Shown: positions 52,952 through 61,775 of the stretch, piece after piece | How the letters are laid out: each line of letters starts with the position of its first letter | How positions within the stretch are numbered: position 1 is the first letter of the stretch | Source of the DNA: a bacterium | Lineage (GTDB): Bacteria > Cyanobacteriota > Vampirovibrionia > Obscuribacterales > Obscuribacteraceae | Reading direction: 5' to 3' | DNA length: 64,000 bases | Assembly (NCBI GenBank): GCA_018062085.1 | Contig: JAGOSY010000004.1 | Span: forward strand, 62,001 to 126,000 | Made by a program: the position numbers and the translations under genes | Notes under the pieces: generated by a model | What the model was told of the DNA's origin: nothing | What the model saw: the letters and a program-made list of their open reading frames with translations, nothing else | The model's database searches: none

Positions 52952-53761
52952 GTGCAAGATCAAGAACTTGATTTTAGTATAGTCGACCCGACCCAAGCGA
53001 CAGCAGAGACTCCAGCGCCTGATTTAGTCCAGCTGCACATGCAGGCCGAGAGCGACTTCGATGAAGGCAACTATGAAGCTGCTTTGATGCACTACATCGC
53101 AGTATTCGAAGGCAGCAGAGGGCTGGCAGAATGGCAGAGCAAGCGGCTGACCATCTTACTTGCCGATATGGCAGCGCTGGCGGATGATTATGAGCCGGCC
53201 ATGCAGGCACTCACGATTATGCGAGATCAAAGAGAGGCAGCGCTTCTTGGCGCAACAATAGATTGGACTAACGTCAACGAATGGGCCGCTCTTAATCGGC
53301 AGCTAGCTCCCGAGCGAACAATAGAGACTTATTTCAAACTACAGGCCAACTCTGATCAAAATGGTCCAACTCTTAGCCTAATTCGCCAAATTGAATCGGC
53401 ACAATTTATCAGGCAGGGTCTGTACCAAGAATTAGATCAAGAGACTCTGGCCTTTCTGCAAAAGAAAATTTTGCTACACGAATCGGTTTTACTTTCTCAA
53501 ACAGAAGCTGACGGCTCTTCTGAAGAAGAACAAGAAGAGGCCCTTGAGAAAGCTATTGAAGCACTTCTAGAACTGGCGCTTGAACTATTTGAAGCTGCCG
53601 CTGCTCTCAACGAAGGTGATATTGGCCGCGAAACCATGCACAAATATCTAGCCTATCAGCAGTCAGCAAATTCATACTCAATGCTAATAAGTGCCGCCCA
53701 AAAAGCCAACAACAAAGCCTGGGTGGCCGGCTTAGAGAAACTAGCTGCCGACAACAAATAA
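52952..53761 (+). CDS. Acidic helical protein, unknown (269 aa)
   Basis: A 269-residue acidic, helical protein starting at GTG. Its Glu/Ala/Leu-rich sequence (EGNYEAALMHYIAVF, EALLELALELFEAAAALNEGD) suggests tetratricopeptide-like helices but no clean repeat pattern. No signal or membrane segment. It is 37 nt after the transporter gene on the same strand, so it may be co-expressed with it. Confidence 0.6.
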   Translation: MQDQELDFSIVDPTQATAETPAPDLVQLHMQAESDFDEGNYEAALMHYIAVFEGSRGLAEWQSKRLTILLADMAALADDYEPAMQALTIMRDQREAALLGATIDWTNVNEWAALNRQLAPERTIETYFKLQANSDQNGPTLSLIRQIESAQFIRQGLYQELDQETLAFLQKKILLHESVLLSQTEADGSSEEEQEEALEKAIEALLELALELFEAAAALNEGDIGRETMHKYLAYQQSANSYSMLISAAQKANNKAWVAGLEKLAADNK

Positions 53762-53804
53762 TATGTAGCCCTATGGCGCCCTCTAATTAAGCCGGCGACT
53801 AAGC

Positions 53805-54719
53805 CTACATCTGGCAAGGCTTGGCGTTTCTGACTTCGGGCATGATAATGATGTGCGTACGCAGGTCTCGCAAGAATTTGCGACAGCGGCTCAGAGGGTG
53901 GTCTGGGAAGTCGACGTCATAGCACTGATCATCCGAACGATTGCGCTGTGCCGCCTCTGGGTTCGACGACCTGTCGTAGAAAGCAGCTTCAAACTCCGGC
54001 GTGCTTGCATACTTCGCGAGAAACTTGTCGGCCACAATTGCATCGCGAAATCCGGTCACACCGCGCTCCTGCGAATGAAAGGCGATGTTGAATGAAAAGT
54101 CGCGCAACAACAGGGTTGCAGAGGCAGCGTACGCCATACCCATGGTTTGCATCCTGGTCTTGGAAATCATCTCCATACACGGGATGTCGCTGTAGGGAAG
54201 GATATCGAGGTCAATCATAGCCGCACCCTGCTGTGCCACCATCTCCTTGTATTGTTCTCGCACACCACCAATATCGCTCAATGGGACGGGGTTTCTAGTT
54301 GGTTCTGGGATGAAACGCAAAAAGACAATATCTCCTTCGTCGTTTTGCCACATAACCGATCTAGCATCTTTTTCCACGAGGTGGAGCCCAGGTATGCCTG
54401 CGAAGTGCACGGAATCTATAGAAATCCCCAACTTTTCGAGCGCCAATGGCACCGCGTTTTCAGTGACGCTGAAGTCGTCACTTATAGCAAACTTCGCGGG
54501 CGGGGCACCGCTGGACTGACGTCTTACTACCTTAGGAAAAGCGATGAACGTGCCGACGGCAGAGCCAATTGCAGCCACTAAGACGAGAAACGGATTCAAA
54601 TCGGGAATCAGTTTCTTGCTCAAAACGAGCCCCGCCACCATCACTATAATAAGTAGCGCCAGAGACAGACCGACTCGCGCCATCACTAGCAGCTGGTCTT
54701 TGAGATCCTCTTTTCCCAC
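53805..54719 (-). CDS. Membrane-anchored hypothetical protein (304 aa)
   Basis: A 304-residue protein with two adjacent N-terminal membrane helices (about 15-33 and 42-62: VGLSLALLIIVMVAGLVLS, PFLVLVAAIGSAVGTFIAFP), then a soluble domain of about 230 residues facing the cytoplasm. The domain has VEKDARSVMWQNDEGDIVFLRFIPEP and SDIPCMEMISKTRMQTMGMAYAASATLLLRDFSFN, and ends in a Cys/Arg/Asp-rich tail. Not recognised. Its usage of G/C-ending codons seems higher than its neighbours (by eye), which may point to a different origin. Confidence 0.6.
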   Translation of the reverse strand: MGKEDLKDQLLVMARVGLSLALLIIVMVAGLVLSKKLIPDLNPFLVLVAAIGSAVGTFIAFPKVVRRQSSGAPPAKFAISDDFSVTENAVPLALEKLGISIDSVHFAGIPGLHLVEKDARSVMWQNDEGDIVFLRFIPEPTRNPVPLSDIGGVREQYKEMVAQQGAAMIDLDILPYSDIPCMEMISKTRMQTMGMAYAASATLLLRDFSFNIAFHSQERGVTGFRDAIVADKFLAKYASTPEFEAAFYDRSSNPEAAQRNRSDDQCYDVDFPDHPLSRCRKFLRDLRTHIIIMPEVRNAKPCQM

Positions 54720-54810
54720 GAGTACACCTCACCCAAAATCAGAGCACTTTCCCAGGTTATACCCAGTCGCAGTTTAGTCAGATGTATTGACACTTAGTTC
54801 GCGACAGAGA

Positions 54811-55296
54811 TCATTTCCTCGCAGCACTATCGACGGCAGTCAGTCTTTTGCGAGCTTCTTTCAATCTGGCTTCGTCTTTTGCATTGCGGTTGGTTAGCTT
54901 TGACAAACCCTCAATTACAAAGTTCAAAGCCTCTTTTTTTGTTTTAAAAACTGGTCCGACAATGTGGCAACCGCCACCGTCTATGAAAAGACGTTTGATC
55001 GCCACTATCTTGCCGTCCGCGAAAGTAACGGTGAAGCCTGGACGACCAAATTTCGGCCGATTGTAGTCGACGAAAAAGACTCTAGATTCCACTGCATCAA
55101 AGCCCAATGTATCTTTGTATTTGTTTGCTATGTCGGCCTTGGTCAGTCCAATAAGTTCGTCTTCATCTACACCCCAGGGCACATAAGTTGCATCCAGTGA
55201 GTGCAATGGTGAGTGGGCGTAGACTTGAGTCGGTGCGCACCAAGACGTGACAATCAATAGGCTGGCACAAAGACCAAGCAAACGGGTAGTAACCAT
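54811..55296 (-). CDS. Secreted hypothetical protein (161 aa)
   Basis: A 161-residue protein with a signal peptide (LLGLCASLLIVTSWCAPTQVYAHS, cleavage likely after VYA). The mature domain has GVDEDELIGLTKADIANKYKDTLGFDAVESRVFFVDYNRPKFGRPGFTVTFADGKIVAIKRLFI, a strand-rich fold similar in feel to SmpA/OmlA-like lipoprotein domains, and a Lys-rich C-terminal helix. It is extracytoplasmic. It has no near neighbour on its strand; AGGAGC precedes its ATG. Function unknown. Confidence 0.65.
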   Translation of the reverse strand: MVTTRLLGLCASLLIVTSWCAPTQVYAHSPLHSLDATYVPWGVDEDELIGLTKADIANKYKDTLGFDAVESRVFFVDYNRPKFGRPGFTVTFADGKIVAIKRLFIDGGGCHIVGPVFKTKKEALNFVIEGLSKLTNRNAKDEARLKEARKRLTAVDSAARK

Positions 55297-55445
55297 ACAG
55301 TGCTCCTTACTGGTGCCATCAATGCATCTATGCTTATACCATGAGCCCCGTGAGATTCTCGCGGCCCAATCGAATTCACTCTCTCGGCTAGTTTAGTTGA
55401 TGCTGGTACCACCAAATAAAATGCCACCAGTTCGGTAAGTTTGTT

Positions 55446-56435
55446 TCATTTCAAGCCTGACGACATAAATTCTGCCTGAGGAATTCTAATCTTCCCGACG
55501 ATAAAATCGTTCTCGATTTTTGTGCATTTATTATTGTCTATGGTCACCCCGAATATAATTCTTCCAAATCTGTATAATAGTTTTTCATGGACTATTTGTG
55601 CAGTTTCCCAAAATTTTCTTGCTTGACTTGGGCTGAGTTCAGAAAGTGACAGCCTACTGTCACAATCAGATGGCAACCCCTGGTTTGCTACTATCTCCCT
55701 GACGCTCTTGCCAATCACACTCTTTTCTAATTCGGATATCCTGCGCGCACGATAAACTCGATCTTCGTAATAAACTTTTGTTGTGGCACCACTACACACT
55801 CCGCCTCGGAAATTGAGCCTTATTAGAATTGGAGTTACTCCAAATACATAAGTCCATTGCTGTTCGTCAGTTGCGCTGTCTCCCGGTTTTCCCAGGCTAC
55901 ATACTTCCACATACTGTGGAGTTCCTGCGAGGTCTTCAATTTGTCGCATGGTACTTCCAGTGATAGATTCAGAAAATCGTAAAGCTAACTCGAATTCAGA
56001 GTATTCAAAAGTAGAGCGAAAAAATGGCAGGTGTCCTTTGTTTTTATCAAGCAATCCGCACATCCGCTTTAGCGTGCCTGAGGTAGGTTCGGTATCGGCG
56101 GCCTGGGTAAAAGGCTTGATACCAAGTACCGGATGGTTTGGCACACCCTTACTAGCATCTTGGTAGGGTGTGGATGAAACAGAAAAATTGTCTGAATAGC
56201 AGGGGGAGACATTAAGCAGCGCAAAATTTACCGTGGTTGACAGCATCAGTAAACTAATACAGTGGGCTGGTATTCGCCGCTCAGAGTTTAATTGAGTTTT
56301 GATGGCATTTTCTCTAGGGAACTTACCAACGAGTGTACAACTTTGTCTTAAAGACCACTTACAACTGTTCTCTAGACCATCTGCCTCGCTCAATTCTCCA
56401 ATTTCAGGGTAAACCCCAGTTCGCCCACTTGGCAT
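55446..56435 (-). CDS. Hypothetical protein with late signal-like segment (start uncertain)
   Basis: The frame gives up to 329 residues, but the first ~50 look non-coding and run into the leader of the divergent gene. A hydrophobic segment (HCISLLMLSTTVNFALLNVSP, residues about 58-78) looks like a signal peptide whose real start codon I cannot identify. The mature part has ELALRFSESITGSTMRQIEDLAGTPQYVEV and RRISELEKSVIGKSVREIVANQGLPSDCDS, resembling repeated SmpA/OmlA-like modules as in the 161-residue protein next to it. Extracytoplasmic; function unknown. Confidence 0.5.
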   Translation of the reverse strand: MPSGRTGVYPEIGELSEADGLENSCKWSLRQSCTLVGKFPRENAIKTQLNSERRIPAHCISLLMLSTTVNFALLNVSPCYSDNFSVSSTPYQDASKGVPNHPVLGIKPFTQAADTEPTSGTLKRMCGLLDKNKGHLPFFRSTFEYSEFELALRFSESITGSTMRQIEDLAGTPQYVEVCSLGKPGDSATDEQQWTYVFGVTPILIRLNFRGGVCSGATTKVYYEDRVYRARRISELEKSVIGKSVREIVANQGLPSDCDSRLSLSELSPSQARKFWETAQIVHEKLLYRFGRIIFGVTIDNNKCTKIENDFIVGKIRIPQAEFMSSGLK

Positions 56436-56473
56436 CCGAGCTATCCTGTAACCTCAGTCTCGGGAGACGCACC

Positions 56474-57040
56474 ATGAAAACACTTACTATTTTGGCTGTG
56501 TTAGCTCTTTTGAGTTGCACCAATCCAGCCGGTGCGCAGCAATCAGTCACTTTGCGAAAAGGCCAGCTACAACAAGCGGGATGGTTCAAGGCCCCCCTGA
56601 ATGTTCAGATTACAGACGAGCGGCCACGGGTAAGAGACTTGCGTCATGCCGACGAAGCGGAGCAAAACTTTGTTATCCCCATTGGCCCGGTACCCAGCTC
56701 GTCATCTGGCGGCAACCAATCGGTGAGAATGATGTCTAATCATCTAACACCTTCTGGTTTCCAGACAAATATCTCAGCTCAGAAAAATGTACGGCCCTTA
56801 AATCAAGTGAAAATGGGTGGTCTTACCCCTGCGGCAGCTCCTCCACGTCCTGTCGGCTCAAGCAGAACGCCAATAGCCAAACAGAATGTCTTTACCGCTC
56901 CTGCTCTAGCCTCCAATAAAAGCACTCCCGTTGCTGCCACTTACGGCCCGAGCCAGTCTAGCTTGCTCCCAGGGTCAAGCCAAGGCTCGCAGAGCAGTTT
57001 CTCCAAAGAAGTGCTGGCTCGGCTGCGCCACGGCAAATAG
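56474..57040 (+). CDS. Secreted Pro/Ser-rich protein (188 aa)
   Basis: The ATG at 56474 is chosen: GGGAG lies 7 nt upstream and the product begins with a clean signal peptide (MKTLTILAVLALLSCTNPAGA); the longer frame from 56333 adds 47 unlikely residues. The Cys in LLSC is close to a lipobox (LLSC-T), so a lipoprotein anchor is possible. The mature part is low in complexity and rich in Ser, Gln, Pro and Gly, with no recognised domain. Possibly an envelope protein. Confidence 0.6.
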   Translation: MKTLTILAVLALLSCTNPAGAQQSVTLRKGQLQQAGWFKAPLNVQITDERPRVRDLRHADEAEQNFVIPIGPVPSSSSGGNQSVRMMSNHLTPSGFQTNISAQKNVRPLNQVKMGGLTPAAAPPRPVGSSRTPIAKQNVFTAPALASNKSTPVAATYGPSQSSLLPGSSQGSQSSFSKEVLARLRHGK

Positions 57041-57055
57041 AAACCGGAGAGACGA

Positions 57056-59053
57056 TCACTGTTTAATTTGTTTCTCTAAAGCATCTGCTTCTTTGCGCAA
57101 AGCGTCAGCCTCAGCTTTTTTGCCAGTCTGATTGAGAAAATCGCAGTTGCTGCGCAAACAAAGAATCAATACTTCTTTATTGTCTTTGAGCGAACGAGCC
57201 ACTTTCAATGCTTCTTCTAATTCAGGGCTAGCCTTAGCCATATCAGTGCGATCAACATCGAACTGCCCGAGCTTTGCTAGTGCCCGAGCATACTCTGCTG
57301 GATAAACATCAGATTTGTTTTTATAAACTTCCACGGCTGCAACAAGCAAAGGACGCATTTGATCAAATCTTCTTTGATCAGAATAGCAGTCGGCCAAGAG
57401 AGAAGAAATTTTAGCCGTTTGCACTGAGTCTTTGCCCAGTTTTCTCTTAGACACAGATAGCGCTTTAGTTAGTAAAGCGTCTTCTTCTATACTCATACTT
57501 CGACCTGCTAACTTAACAGCAGTGGAGAGAATTCTTGGAATTTGCGCCTCAAAACGCAGTCTCGACTGACTTTCTTGCACAGAAGAATTGGTTGTCGCAC
57601 CAACTTCATCAAGCATCGCACCCAGCGTTTTTGCATCAGCACTCACCCTGGATAATTCAATCTCTGTGATTTCACGATTGGTCTTCTCTAGGGCTTCAGC
57701 ATGCCCTTCCCAGCTGTCGTAGAGATCACTTTTCGATTTCAATGTGCCCATCAAACGCGCTCTATTGTCACCGAATGTGCGAGCTTTTGATTCGGCAAAA
57801 ATGAGCTTACTTTCTGCTGTCGCATAATCCTTGCGCTTAATAGCTTCATCTACTTCTGCAAGAGTCAATTGCCATGCGATTTTGTTGAACGGAGTGCCGC
57901 GATCATCTTCAGGACCAGGCCAAAGTATTGAGAAGGCAAGAAGACCAACGAAAAGCAAGCCGAAACCAACAGAAAATATAGTGGCTATCGGTATTCTTTT
58001 GGTTGGTTGTGAAACTGCTGGGCGAGCGGCACTGATACTGGAAATATGAGTGCGACTAGAGCCGAGCAGAGCCGTAGTGATATAAACCAAAGTATCGCGT
58101 ACTTCACCAACAGCCTGGAAGCGAGCGTCTGGATCTTTCTCCATACAGCGGTTGATTACTTCAACCAATTCAACCGGTAGATTGGCATCAGGTACCACCT
58201 CAGTCAGAGGCTTAGCTTTATCACCAACATGCATATTCATGGTTTCAAGAAAACCGTTACCTAAGAAGGGAGGCTCTCCCGAAAGAGTTTCGTACATCAG
58301 ACAACCCAGGGCATAGATGTCGGAACGGGCATCGATATCTTTGCCAAGACACTGTTCTGGACTCATATAAATTGGACTTCCAAAAACTTCGCCGGTCTTG
58401 GTGAGCTGCTGTTGCTGGCGCCCATCTTGCTTGAGCATCTTGGCAATACCAAAATCAACCAAGCGAACGTGCTCTGAACCATCATCTTGTTTAGTGACAA
58501 TGACATTGGCAGGCTTCAAGTCACGATGAACAATGCCTCTTTTGTGAGCAGCTTCAAGGCCTTCACAAATTTGCTTAAATATAGATAGGGCGCGATCGTA
58601 GGCGATGCGGCCCTTACGCTCGATTAAATCCTTTAGACTTTCGCCCTCAAGGCAATCCATAACGAAAAATGGCTCGCCGTCAGGTGTTACACCAAAGTCA
58701 TAAACAGTAATTACATTCTGGTGACTAAGCAAACTACATGCCTGTGCTTCTAATTTAAAGCGTTCAAGGGCGGTCACATCTTGCTTCAAGACATTGTGCA
58801 TCATTTTGATGGCGACAGTACGGTCCATCAGTTTATGCTTTGCCTTGTAGACAACACTCATACCGCCTAGGCCGAGAACAGACTCAATAATGTAGCGATC
58901 AGCAAAAGTTTTACCAATCCAAGGGTCATTCTTTGGGCCGCGCAATTCTGTCTGGTCGGCAGGACAATTCTCGATAAAACCTTCGTACTGCTGAAAGCAC
59001 TGAGGACAGTATTTCTTTTCAATACTGACTTTTTTGGTGCCGTCATCTTCCAT
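57056..59053 (-). CDS. Ser/Thr protein kinase with zinc ribbon and C-terminal repeats
   Basis: 665 residues. Opens with a small zinc-ribbon-like site (Cys16, Cys19, Cys30: CPQC...ENCPADQ), then a Hanks-type kinase: GLGGMSVVYK (61-70), Lys83, HRDLKPANV (176-184), DFGIAK (200-205), SPIYMSPEQ. A single membrane helix at about 375-395 (TIFSVGFGLLFVGLLAFSIL) is followed by about 270 helical residues with TPR-like units (KLGKDSVQTAKISSLLADCY), placed outside the membrane. It is probably a receptor-type regulator of envelope or growth functions. Divergent from the 376-residue gene with only 75 nt between, which share a small promoter region including TATAAT on the minus strand (about 59090). Confidence 0.94.
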   Translation of the reverse strand: MEDDGTKKVSIEKKYCPQCFQQYEGFIENCPADQTELRGPKNDPWIGKTFADRYIIESVLGLGGMSVVYKAKHKLMDRTVAIKMMHNVLKQDVTALERFKLEAQACSLLSHQNVITVYDFGVTPDGEPFFVMDCLEGESLKDLIERKGRIAYDRALSIFKQICEGLEAAHKRGIVHRDLKPANVIVTKQDDGSEHVRLVDFGIAKMLKQDGRQQQQLTKTGEVFGSPIYMSPEQCLGKDIDARSDIYALGCLMYETLSGEPPFLGNGFLETMNMHVGDKAKPLTEVVPDANLPVELVEVINRCMEKDPDARFQAVGEVRDTLVYITTALLGSSRTHISSISAARPAVSQPTKRIPIATIFSVGFGLLFVGLLAFSILWPGPEDDRGTPFNKIAWQLTLAEVDEAIKRKDYATAESKLIFAESKARTFGDNRARLMGTLKSKSDLYDSWEGHAEALEKTNREITEIELSRVSADAKTLGAMLDEVGATTNSSVQESQSRLRFEAQIPRILSTAVKLAGRSMSIEEDALLTKALSVSKRKLGKDSVQTAKISSLLADCYSDQRRFDQMRPLLVAAVEVYKNKSDVYPAEYARALAKLGQFDVDRTDMAKASPELEEALKVARSLKDNKEVLILCLRSNCDFLNQTGKKAEADALRKEADALEKQIKQ

Positions 59054-59128
59054 TATTAAACCTTATCTCTTATACAGCCAGTTAAGTGTATTATAAGTTA
59101 GCTTTTTCAACAAACAGGCGGTGAAGAC

Positions 59129-60259
59129 ATGGGTCGGTTTAATGATCTTTGGTTATCAGGCAAGTTCGCAGTAAAGAGAAACCAAGAGGCCGATGAGTCG
59201 CGCATGCTAGAGGCCAGAGCGCGCGCTCAAGAGCTAGCACCCGATATGGCTATCAATCCTGATTCAAAGGAAATCTTTAACGCCCTCAAGGCAAAGCGCG
59301 GTCAAGAGACCGGTCGCTGGCTTAGTGGATTGGTACCCGCCAATGTTGAGAAACCGATAGAAGTGCAAGCAGCAGCTGCCACGGCTTTTGAAGATGTAAA
59401 CAAGTGGATAGACCTACTCTGCGAACAGTTTGTCGAACTGGCCTACGAGTTTAATAAAAAGGCTGTCGGCACCAATCTTTACATCTCATACGAAAAACCA
59501 AAATTATTCGAAAAGCGCGATGAAGACGTCTGGTATAGGCCAGTTGATAAGACCTACAAGTGTCGCCTAACAACTCGCGATTGGGCCTTGATTGTACGGG
59601 GCCACGATAGCAAAATTGCTGTCTTTGTCGTGCCTTCATCAATGGTCATGGCCTTTGACAACGAATCAATTGGCGAAGACGAAATGCCTCACCTTATGGA
59701 AATTGAACGCACCGCTGCTAGTGGCGGCACTATTACCTGGATGATTGGCGGTGAAGCAACGAGCCTAAGCTCGATTTCGCCTCTGGCTAAAGAGCTGTTT
59801 GGCGATTTGATCAGAGTATCGAGCGGGGTTATGACTGAAGCTGAACTATTCAGCACAGACAAGGGCCCAACACTGGGTGAGAACGTAGCGGTAGGCTACC
59901 AGCAACCAGCCGATGGTCCGAGCAAAGTCTCTGGTTCTACACAGGGTGCTCCGCAGGGGTCTGCGACTGAGTCTGTATCTTCGACTCCAGCAAGATCTTC
60001 TGAGCATGTAATTTCTAAAGCTTGCGACATTGTCGATGAAATTATTGATCAAGAACTAAAAAACCTCTATGCTAGCGCCGCCCAGATACAACCTGGAACT
60101 CCAGAAGCAAGCGGCATCCGCCGTCAAATTTCAGCCACCGAAACTTTCCACACCAAAATTCTTGACGCTTTCAAAGACTACACTCAAGCGACATTGTCAG
60201 CCGATAACGAGAAAGCCGCTGGCAGTGCGCCAAGTGCGATGCAGAGCTTATTTAAGTAA
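59129..60259 (+). CDS. Hypothetical protein, paralogue of the 48165 product (376 aa)
   Basis: A 376-residue soluble protein, divergent from the Ser/Thr kinase gene. Residues about 85-230 hold the core shared with the protein at 48165-48860 (WALIVRGHDSKIAVFVVPSSMVMAFD ... HLMEIER), preceded by a helical segment (WIDLLCEQFVELAYEFNKKA). The C-terminal ~150 residues are a Ser/Gly/Pro linker followed by a helix. No known domain. Close divergence from the kinase gene may mean the two are co-regulated or that this protein is a substrate (inference). Confidence 0.6.
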   Translation: MGRFNDLWLSGKFAVKRNQEADESRMLEARARAQELAPDMAINPDSKEIFNALKAKRGQETGRWLSGLVPANVEKPIEVQAAAATAFEDVNKWIDLLCEQFVELAYEFNKKAVGTNLYISYEKPKLFEKRDEDVWYRPVDKTYKCRLTTRDWALIVRGHDSKIAVFVVPSSMVMAFDNESIGEDEMPHLMEIERTAASGGTITWMIGGEATSLSSISPLAKELFGDLIRVSSGVMTEAELFSTDKGPTLGENVAVGYQQPADGPSKVSGSTQGAPQGSATESVSSTPARSSEHVISKACDIVDEIIDQELKNLYASAAQIQPGTPEASGIRRQISATETFHTKILDAFKDYTQATLSADNEKAAGSAPSAMQSLFK

Positions 60260-60270
60260 CACTGCTGCAT

Positions 60271-60714
60271 TTAGCATGCATTGACTAGCGATTTTAAGAG
60301 AGCATCAACTAACTGTTCAATTTTGGAAAGTGCTGGTGTTGGTTCAACAACATCTATGTCGGCAACATCCCAATACACAATTTTCGTAGCCCACTCGGGG
60401 TAGAGGTCGTTCACCATTGGCTCGTGCTCGCCTCTATTCATGGCAATTACCTGAAATGAAGTTTCTAGGTCATGCAGAGAAAGCGCCTTGGGATACCTTA
60501 CAGCTTCTCCAAGTTCAATGCCTCGCGAGTGCAGTCCATCAATAGCATGCCAAGAAATCGGACCAAAATTCGTTTTGCCCCTGGCCAAGGCCAGGGCAGA
60601 AGAATCAGCCTCATATGGAAGTCCAAGCTTTGATGCTTTGAGATTGAAGATCTCTTCTGCAAACCTGCTTCGATAGTAGTTACCTGTGCACAAGAATAGG
60701 ATCTTTTTAGCCAT
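60271..60714 (-). CDS. Low-molecular-weight phosphatase-like protein
   Basis: A 147-residue LMW-PTP/arsenate-reductase-type fold. The phosphate loop C-x5-R is at the N-terminus in ILFLCTGNYYRSRFAEEIF (Cys9, Arg15), typical CTGN-x-x-RS. The usual C-terminal DP catalytic acid lies in the WDVADIDVVEPTP region, where no plain DP dipeptide appears, so the general acid is uncertain. Function could be tyrosine or arginine phosphatase. Convergent with the 376-residue gene. Confidence 0.85.
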   Translation of the reverse strand: MAKKILFLCTGNYYRSRFAEEIFNLKASKLGLPYEADSSALALARGKTNFGPISWHAIDGLHSRGIELGEAVRYPKALSLHDLETSFQVIAMNRGEHEPMVNDLYPEWATKIVYWDVADIDVVEPTPALSKIEQLVDALLKSLVNAC

Positions 60715-60812
60715 ACCAACACGAGAAATGCAACATAGAAAAGCTGGTGGAATTAACTAGACAACAAAGAAACCAGAAATGTACAATCCTCCAGCCTGCA
60801 AGGAGTTTGTCA

Positions 60813-61766
60813 ATGTTTTGTCTTCCCATTGTCGACAAGCTCAATGAGTCTAGCATTGTTCTCATTGCAGGGGCTGGCGGTGGTTTTGATGTTTTTTCAG
60901 GACTCCCACTTTACTTTGCCCTCAAGCAACAGAACAAGTCAGTTTACTTAGCTAATTGGACGTTCTCCCAAATTCTCTCTGGACCGGGTGCACCAACCAG
61001 ACTGGCAGAGCATCTTGTGAAAGTTGATGCCGACTCGATAGGAGAGTATTACTTTCCAGAGCGATATCTTTGTGAATGGTTTCGCTCAAAGGGTGAGAAT
61101 CTTAGTGTCTATTGCTTCGAGCCATCTGGAACCCAGCAGTTAAAGCGCAGCTATGAGATTCTTTTACAAAGCCTCAAAATAGACACCATTATTTTGGTCG
61201 ATGGCGGCACAGATAGTCTTTTGCGTGGTGATGAAACAGATCTAGGCACACCAGAAGAAGACATGACCAGCGTAGCTGCAGTTGCTCTGCTGGATGTTAA
61301 AACGAAAATTCTGGCCTGTCTTGGTTTTGGAATCGATGCTCACCATGGAGTTTGTCACGCCCATGTTTTAGGCACCATTGCAGAGCAAACAAAGAAAAAA
61401 GGATTTCTCGGTGCTCTAAGTCTAATGAAATCAATGCCAGAAGTGAAGCAGTTCTCGAATGCCATGCGTTTCGTTTTCAATCGTATGAAAGATGACGATC
61501 CTAGTATAGTTATTAGCTCCATATTGTCTGCTCTTGATGGCGAATTTGGAAATTTCCACGCTACAGACCGTACGGTCGGAAGCGAACTCTTCATCAATCC
61601 ACTGATGACTCTCTTTTGGTTTTTCGAATTGAACACCCTTGCCTCTTCGATTGTTTATATGAATGAACTCAAAGCAGCAAATGATGCTGTCGAGTCAGTA
61701 AGAGCGATCAAGTCGTACTCTAGAACAAACCTCCCCCAGCGACCATGGAAGCAAATTCCTATGTAG
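60813..61766 (+). CDS. DUF1152-like protein
   Basis: The ATG at 60813 is picked because AAGGAG stands 7 nt before it and the 22 codons of the longer frame look non-coding. The product (317 residues) begins MFCLPIVDKLNESSIVLIAGAGGGFDVFSGLPLYFAL, a nucleotide-binding-like GAGGG-x-D-x-x-x-G loop typical of DUF1152 proteins. Further motifs are IILVDGGTDSLLRGDE and LACLGFGIDAHHGVCHAH. The biochemical role of this family is unknown. It is in the opposite direction to the K+ channel gene, converging with a 9-nt gap. Confidence 0.8.
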   Translation: MFCLPIVDKLNESSIVLIAGAGGGFDVFSGLPLYFALKQQNKSVYLANWTFSQILSGPGAPTRLAEHLVKVDADSIGEYYFPERYLCEWFRSKGENLSVYCFEPSGTQQLKRSYEILLQSLKIDTIILVDGGTDSLLRGDETDLGTPEEDMTSVAAVALLDVKTKILACLGFGIDAHHGVCHAHVLGTIAEQTKKKGFLGALSLMKSMPEVKQFSNAMRFVFNRMKDDDPSIVISSILSALDGEFGNFHATDRTVGSELFINPLMTLFWFFELNTLASSIVYMNELKAANDAVESVRAIKSYSRTNLPQRPWKQIPM

Positions 61767-61775
61767 TGTTTCAAA

